64,000 bases of DNA from Hygrocybe punicea (lineage: Eukaryota > Basidiomycota > Agaricomycetes > Agaricales > Hygrophoraceae). The position numbers were made by a program, and so were the translations under genes. Positions within the stretch are counted from its first letter, which is position 1; each line of letters opens with the position of its first letter. The stretch spans positions 1,736,001 to 1,800,000 of the forward strand of contig OY744472.1 of assembly GCA_963556145.1 (NCBI GenBank), in the 5' to 3' direction. Under the pieces are notes generated by a model, which was not told the DNA's origin, ran no database searches, and saw only the letters and a program-made list of their open reading frames with translations. Shown here piece after piece: positions 58,757-64,000 of this stretch.

Positions 58757-59571
58757 CAGCCGTTTTTGTAATTGTTGGCAGTAACTCAGCTTTTTTCAAT
58801 CAATTAGAAAAATATGGACTTGGTAGAATTTTGAATGCTGAGTTGTGTATCTCATGAGATACTGCATGGATTGGGATGGTTATGGAGGGAAAGTTGTACT
58901 ATTTCTTAAGGGCTATCAATTCCTGCAATTACATTTGGACAATATTCAGTGTATGGTGAGTTGTGGATGAAATAAAAGGTAAACCAGTGTTTTTTAACAC
59001 CCAAAATGACATTGTCAAATTATGGCATCAAATGAACTCCTATGAAGAATATTGTAAGGGGGAAGTTGTTCATTTTTTCAAGGGCTAGAAGTACATATAC
59101 CATGTTTTTCTTTATTTTTTCTCCTTTGAGCCAATATTACATCTGTACTGTGTTTGTCTGCATTAGCTCTGAAATATGACATGAATCATAAATATTGCTC
59201 AAAGGAGAAAAAATAAAGAAAAACATGGTATATGCACTTCTAGCTCTTGAAAAAATGAACAACTTCCCCCTTACAATATTCTTCATAGGAGTTCATTTGA
59301 TGCCATAATTTGATGATGTCATTTTGGGTGTTAAAAAACACTGGTTTACCTTTTATTTCATCCACAACTCACCATACACTGAATATTGTCCAAATGTAAT
59401 TGCAGGAATTGATAGCCCTTAAGAAATAGTACAACTTTCCCTCCATAACCATCCCAATCCATGCAGTATCTCATGAGATACACAACTCAGCATTCAAAAT
59501 TCTACCAAGTCCATATTTTTCTAATTGATTGAAAGAAGCTGAGTTACTGCCAACAATTACAAAAATGGCTG
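58757..59571. mobile_element. 815-bp foldback element with TA duplication (copy 1)
   Basis: Nearly the whole element is one inverted repeat: arms about 58757-59125 and 59203-59571 around a short centre near 59164. The ends start CAGCCGTTTTTGTAATTG and are flanked by TA (58755-58756, 59572-59573), as in Tc1/mariner-type MITEs. There is no coding capacity. It lies 160 bp after P450 C. Confidence 0.85.
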
Positions 59572-61503
59572 TAATTAATAATTAAATTTCTCACACAATA
59601 CTGGGCCAATTTTGGGCTACATGATCAATCTATAGGTGTTAGGGTGCTGATACCATATCTTTTGTCACACTCCCACCTTGTTTAGACTTAAGTTTGTGAT
59701 TACTTGTTGAGGGTGGTGTCAGATCTTAGCTGTGGTACTCTTACAAGATCTTATAAGAAATGACAATAATGTGCTATATTGATGAAAGTTTACAACCTGG
59801 GGAAGGGAATGTTCAGGGAGGACTGGCAGGGGCTTAGAGGCAAGGAGAACATGTCTGGTGTTCACATGAGGTAAGAAACAAGCATATATTGTAAGTACTA
59901 CAATAGAATACATAGAATGAACAGTAGTAGCATTCCTGGTGTTCATGTGAGGTAATGAACACCTGCAGTGTGAATGAAATACATATATATTATGAGTGGG
60001 GACAGGAGAATCAAATGAAATTGATAGGGGGTGCACTGCTCGTTGATACAAGTTGCCTCCTTTTGTTGGTGAAAATGTTGGCAAGCAGTCCAAGTTCCCT
60101 CATTGCCTCATCATTGCCAGGAGAGTCCATAGAGTGTTGAATTTGGTGACTGAAGAGAATGTGAGGTCGAAGTCCTGACCTGGAATTTGTGAGTACCCCT
60201 TGGTGATAACTCTAGTTTTGTGCTTGATGATATTGCCATCCCCATCATGCTTCTCCATGAAAACAATCTTGCTACCAACAGCTGTGCAACCCTCTGGGAC
60301 TTTTGGAACCCATTCAAAGGTCTTCATGGCCTTCAACTGCTCAAACTCGAGTTGGATCACCTTCTCCCACTGCTTCGAGTGGTTGGAGCACATGGTGTTG
60401 TGGTATGTGGATGGATCTCTAGCAAAGGCAGCAAAGGCATGGTGCTGAATCACATTCAAGTCACTGGTGGCCTTGTCAATATCATGCAGGCACAGCCCAG
60501 GTATGGCCAGAACCTTCACATGGGGGCAGACTTGCCCATTTGGAAGTTTTGGGTGTACTCAGCTGCAGAGCAGGTACAGGTATGGTCAGTGGGGCCTCAG
60601 GTGCAGCTGGGGCAGTAGGCATTGGTTCTGGGACTCCCACTGATTTGGGAGCATTGGCCTGCTGCAGTGAATCAATACCTAAATCGCACAATGCCATCAG
60701 AGGAGTGCCAATTCCCTTGATCACCACTAACTCAGTTGGGTGTTTGTCCTTGAGGAATCACACATCACACAAAGTGATTAACTTCTTGGTGGTGACATCT
60801 TCAAGGCAATAACCCTTTGTCTCATCAGCCCACCAACCCAGAAACCTACATTTAACAGCGGTTGGCTCTAACTTGTCACTGCAGATCTTCTGGCATAGGC
60901 AAGGGATCTGAAGATGTGAATATGCAATATATCAGGCTTCCTCCCAGTCCAAGGACCATCCTGGGCATGGCAGAGGTGGGCAAGAGGCTTTGGATGTAGA
61001 CAGTGTACAAGAATGCCTCTCCCAAGTAGTGTAGATCCAGCCCAGCTGAATGCAGCATGCATCTTACCATCTTGAAGATTATTTTGATGCCTCACTTAGG
61101 AGTGTAGGGCACTGTCATCTCATGGATGATTCCATTCTGCTTGCAGAAAGCTTTGACAAGCTTGTTTAGGAACTCAAGTCCACAATCTGATCAGATCTGC
61201 TTCAACTTGATCCCCAACTGGTGCTCCAGCATGGCAATAATCACCTTCAAGGCCTCAGCAGCTTCATCTTTGGTTGCTAACAGTTATCCCACATCCAGGC
61301 AAGAGTAGTGAATGGCACGGGTAACCCCTGGGTAATTCCAGGGGTACTCATACCCGTACCTGTTGAAAACCCGTACCTGCCCTGGGGGTACAGGTTTTCA
61401 ATGGGTCCCTGATTTCTGACCCTAGGGTCACCTGGGACCTGCACCCGCCGTGGGTAACCCATGGGTCTCACCCACTTATCACCCTGCCCATGTCACCATT
61501 TGA

Positions 61504-61554
61504 CCTCATGACAACGGACATGCATCAATTGACGCAATGCTGGTGGACACGAGG
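61504..61554. repeat. 51-bp palindrome, first copy in hAT N3
   Basis: The sequence starts CCTCATGACA and ends GGACACGAGG around ATCAATTGAC. It is a degraded match to the N1 and N2 palindromes. Confidence 0.65.
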
Positions 61555-61720
61555 TGAAGGGGGTGGTGGTCTTCAGGTGCTCTGGCCCATCACGGACCAG
61601 TATGTGGGGGGCCTAGGATGAGTCTTGAGCCCCAGAAATGGAAGTGTGGGTATAGTCCATGCTCCCATTGTCCTGCTTGGTGCTGTTGTCCTTCTTGGTG
61701 CCAGTCCTTCTTGGTGCCAA

Positions 61721-61773
61721 CCTTGTGAACAATGTCTACGCGTCAGTTGACGCGTCACAGCATGTTCATGAGG
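61721..61773. repeat. 53-bp palindrome, second copy in hAT N3
   Basis: The sequence starts CCTTGTGAACA and ends TGTTCATGAGG around GCGTCAGTTGACGC. As in the N2 element, the palindrome occurs twice. Confidence 0.7.
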
Positions 61774-62612
61774 TATTGTGGCAGCCTGTTCATTCAAGAA
61801 TTAGCTTGTTTGATGGGATGGGGACACATACCGAGAGGCCAGGCAGTGGGCACACCCCCACCCTGCCACTGCCCTCATTCGTGGTTGTCCACCTTGTGCC
61901 CTGATTGTGTTGGGGTTCTTGGTGGTCATGGCCATGGTCGTTATTGTCATTGCCGTCGTTGTGGCCATTGGCATTGTCATTTACCTGCCGCCATCCTTGT
62001 TTTCATCCTTGTTTTGATTTGTGTAGTTATAAAATACTTGTCAGATTCATTAGAATAATATAAAAACTCAATAAAAATGAGAAACTTACCTGATGCAGAG
62101 ACCAGGCACTGGTGTTGGTTGAGCGACACATTGAAGCTTGCGTCAACCACGTGACTTAAAAGTCACGGGTACCCGTCGCAGGTATGGGTATAGCCACAGG
62201 TCACAAAAGTGTGACCCGGACCTGAACCCGTGGCTATACCCATGGCAAAACCCCTGGGTTTACCCATACCCATGCCATTCACTAGGAAAGAGCTTACTTC
62301 AACAACAAGAATTGCATGCAGCTTCCTGCTCCAAGTGGGAACTGACATAGGACCTGTGAGATTGATGACCATAAGGTCCATTTTGTTGTAAGTGGTTTTG
62401 CTCACCTTCAGGAATGGTAATTGATGGGACTTCCCCATTATGCGGCCCTCACAGACAAGATCATAGGCCTTAGGCATTGAGATATCGAGTCCTTCTACAA
62501 GATTTCACCTCAACAACTTCCTGATTTGGTCAAGGTGCAAGTGGCCTAATCACTGGTGCCAGCACCACAAACTCCCATTGGATTTGGCAGTGTATGTAAT
62601 CTCGTTACTTGG

Positions 62613-63168
62613 GCTTATTATCAAATTATGCTGTCAGATGAAGTCTTGTGAAGAAGATTGTAAGGAGAAACTTGTTTAGTTTTTCAAGGGCTAGAAGTAC
62701 ATATACCATGTTTTCCCTCATTTTTGTCCTTTCAGCCAATATTGCTTGTACCAAGTTTGTGTGCATTAGGATTGAAATATTACATGAATTCCAAATGTTG
62801 GCCAAAAGGACAAAAATGAAGGAAAACATGGTATATGTACTTCTAGCCCTTGAAAAACTAAACAAGTATCTCCCTACAATCTTCTTCACAGGACTTCATC
62901 TGACAGCCTAATTTGATAATACCATTTTGGGTGTCAAAAACTACTAGTTTACCTTTTAGTTCATCCACAGCTCACCATATACTAAATATTGTCCAAATCT
63001 AATTACAGCAGTACAGAGCCCTTAAATAATAGTACAACTTCCCTCTATAACCATCTCAATCCATGCAGTATTTCATGAGATACAAGATTCAGCACTTGAA
63101 ATTCCACTAAGTCAAAATTTCTCAATTGAAAAAAAAAAAGCTAGTGCCATGAATTACTAAAACGGCTG
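62613..63168. mobile_element. Foldback element, copy 2, left arm truncated
   Basis: This copy aligns with the 815-bp element at 58757. It keeps the centre and the full right arm ending ACGGCTG before TA (63169-63170), but its left arm begins abruptly near 62613 where Copia element 3 stops. Because the arms mirror each other, 87-codon frames at 62648-62911 (plus) and 62889-62626 (minus) encode nearly the same residues; they are not genes. Confidence 0.8.
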
Positions 63169-63276
63169 TAATAAACACAGTCAATTTTTTGTCAAACACT
63201 ATAAAATGTAGCTAAGGTTCTGGGTATAACACAAGACATCTCAATTTTCTGTTTACCATTAACAACCAGCTTCCCA

Positions 63277-64000
63277 TCAGACTCCCATCTTTCCATCACC
63301 ATTGTCTTCACTAGCATCAACTTGGATCTCATCCCAGATCACCTTTAAATGCTCCTCTGCTTGTTCAGCAGCCACCATGTACCCATTCCGGTAAGCACTC
63401 TTGAGAAGCTGTAAGCTCTCAAATGTTCGCACTGACAGCCTATTGCATTGTGAAGTAGCCATCAAACCACCACTCAAAAACACACATTCCAAAGGAACAG
63501 CTGACCCTTGGATTGCAAGATAATCACATGCCATGCATGAAAGTGTAGGATATTGGGATGTGTGATGCTACATACAAGTTAGTTCTGGACCAAGATCTCA
63601 AAAGACAAATGAACATACACCCCACCACGAAACTATGTTCTCCACATGTTTGAGAGGGCTGGTTAAATAGATCTTGAGTTTGTCCCTAGGTCCTGTTTTG
63701 GCATGATCTGCATCTTAACAAGCTTGTACAGCTGCCCTCATCCACGTGTACCCATATTGGGACTTTCTAGTAACTGCAAGCAGGTGTTAGCCATAATCTG
63801 GAACAGTGTAGAGTGAGGCATACCCAGCAAGATATTCCCATCATTGGTAGCCATGACCAACGGTTGAACATAGTAGCAGTCAAACTGTTGATGAGCATGA
63901 GAAATTGTAAACTAGATGGCAAATTCCTATGAACCACTTTTTCTAGGGCTCGCACCCCTAGTTCATAATACTCTGCATCCCATTTTCCTTTGGCATATGC
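63277..64000 (-). pseudogene. hAT transposase, C-terminal end, incomplete at window edge
   Basis: The minus strand from 63534 reads MACDYLAIQGSAVPLECVF and continues SGGLMATSQCNRLSVRTFES, the dimerisation region of hAT transposases (CDYLAIQGSAVPLE). An upstream block at 63990-63840 reads KGKWDAEYYELGVRALEKVV, a typical pre-domain helix. The stretch 63800-63560 reads through in mixed frames, so the copy is probably broken. It continues beyond 64000. Its end sequence is unknown, so I cannot say whether it could mobilise the N1-N3 elements. Confidence 0.7.

Larger units (their letters stand above)
61306..62284 (+). mobile_element. Non-autonomous hAT element, family N3
   Basis: Inverted ends begin TAGTGAATGGCA(C/T)GGGTA. 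Flanks GGCAAGAG (61298-61305) and GGAAAGAG (62285-62292) are an 8-bp duplication with one change. It is 979 bp with GGGTACC-rich subterminal zones, two palindromes (61504-61554, 61721-61773) and no transposase. It lies in the integrase of Copia element 3. Confidence 0.85.
59719..62600 (-). pseudogene. Copia element 3, decayed pol region
   Basis: Reading the minus strand from 62600: gag-pre-integrase (WHQ, LGHLHLDQIRKLL, then CEG and GKSHQLPF at about 62560-62420), then the integrase front part to 62293. The hAT N3 insertion (61306-62284) follows. Next are integrase pieces LATKDEAAEALKVIIAMLEH, IRSDCGLEFLNKLVKAF and MVRCMLHSAGLDLHY (61290-61030), a Pro/Ala linker (60720-60550), and the RT start HSKQWEKVIQLEFEQLKAMK to VTKFNTLWTLLAMM (60390-60105). 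RT is truncated soon after, and frames shift repeatedly. No LTRs were found. Confidence 0.8.

Noticed and set aside
1..64000. tRNA, rRNA or telomere repeats
   Set aside because: No cloverleaf-like sequence, conserved rRNA stretch or TTAGGG array was noticed by eye; a tRNAscan or Infernal search would be decisive.

Overview
The window is from a filamentous basidiomycete, most likely a mushroom-forming Agaricomycete. Genes carry many short GT-AG introns. There are three cytochrome P450 genes (one CYP63-like), calcineurin A and UNC-50 homologues, and typically agaricomycete mobile elements (KDZ transposons, DIRS/Ngaro-type and Copia retrotransposons, hAT elements). No prokaryotic or organellar features were seen.

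Positions 1-13.5k hold what looks like one large KDZ-type mobile cassette. On the minus strand are an unrecognised gene ending in a SUMO-interacting-like motif (297-2341), a TET/JBP-type 2-oxoglutarate/Fe(II) dioxygenase with its HxD...H...R residues present (2735-4295), and a block of three duplicated exons (about 4605-5480). On the plus strand are a Ulp1-like SUMO protease (6942-8765) and a KDZ transposase with a CxC2 cysteine cluster (8909-13525). The two gene blocks are separated by promoter DNA that repeats a 34-bp TGACGTCA/CACGTGA-like palindrome. The transposase is broken by a 1,046-bp hAT insertion and an in-frame stop.

Positions 13.6k-34.5k are a transposon graveyard. A 44-bp minisatellite is followed by a four-level nest. 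The gag of Copia element 2 is split by Copia element 1 (16167-30437). The 5' LTR of element 1 is split by a hAT element (23886-30289), which is split by a 5.0-kb tyrosine-recombinase retrotransposon (25071-30097). Removing each insertion restores its host exactly: 8-bp hAT duplications, two 313-bp LTRs, and a Copia gag that runs in frame across the junction. Several non-autonomous hAT families with different terminal repeats share an internal 51-53-bp palindrome.

Positions 35k-58.6k are the gene-dense, conserved part: P450 A, CYP63-like P450 B, a multi-pass membrane protein, calcineurin A, UNC-50, a WW-domain protein (divergent from UNC-50 across about 200 bp), a single-pass membrane protein, and P450 C. 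Positions 58.7k-64k return to repeats: an 815-bp foldback element, a decayed Copia element carrying another hAT insertion, a second truncated foldback copy, and the C-terminal end of a hAT transposase that runs off the window.

All exon boundaries were read by eye from splice signals and protein continuity, so gene spans are firmer than individual introns.
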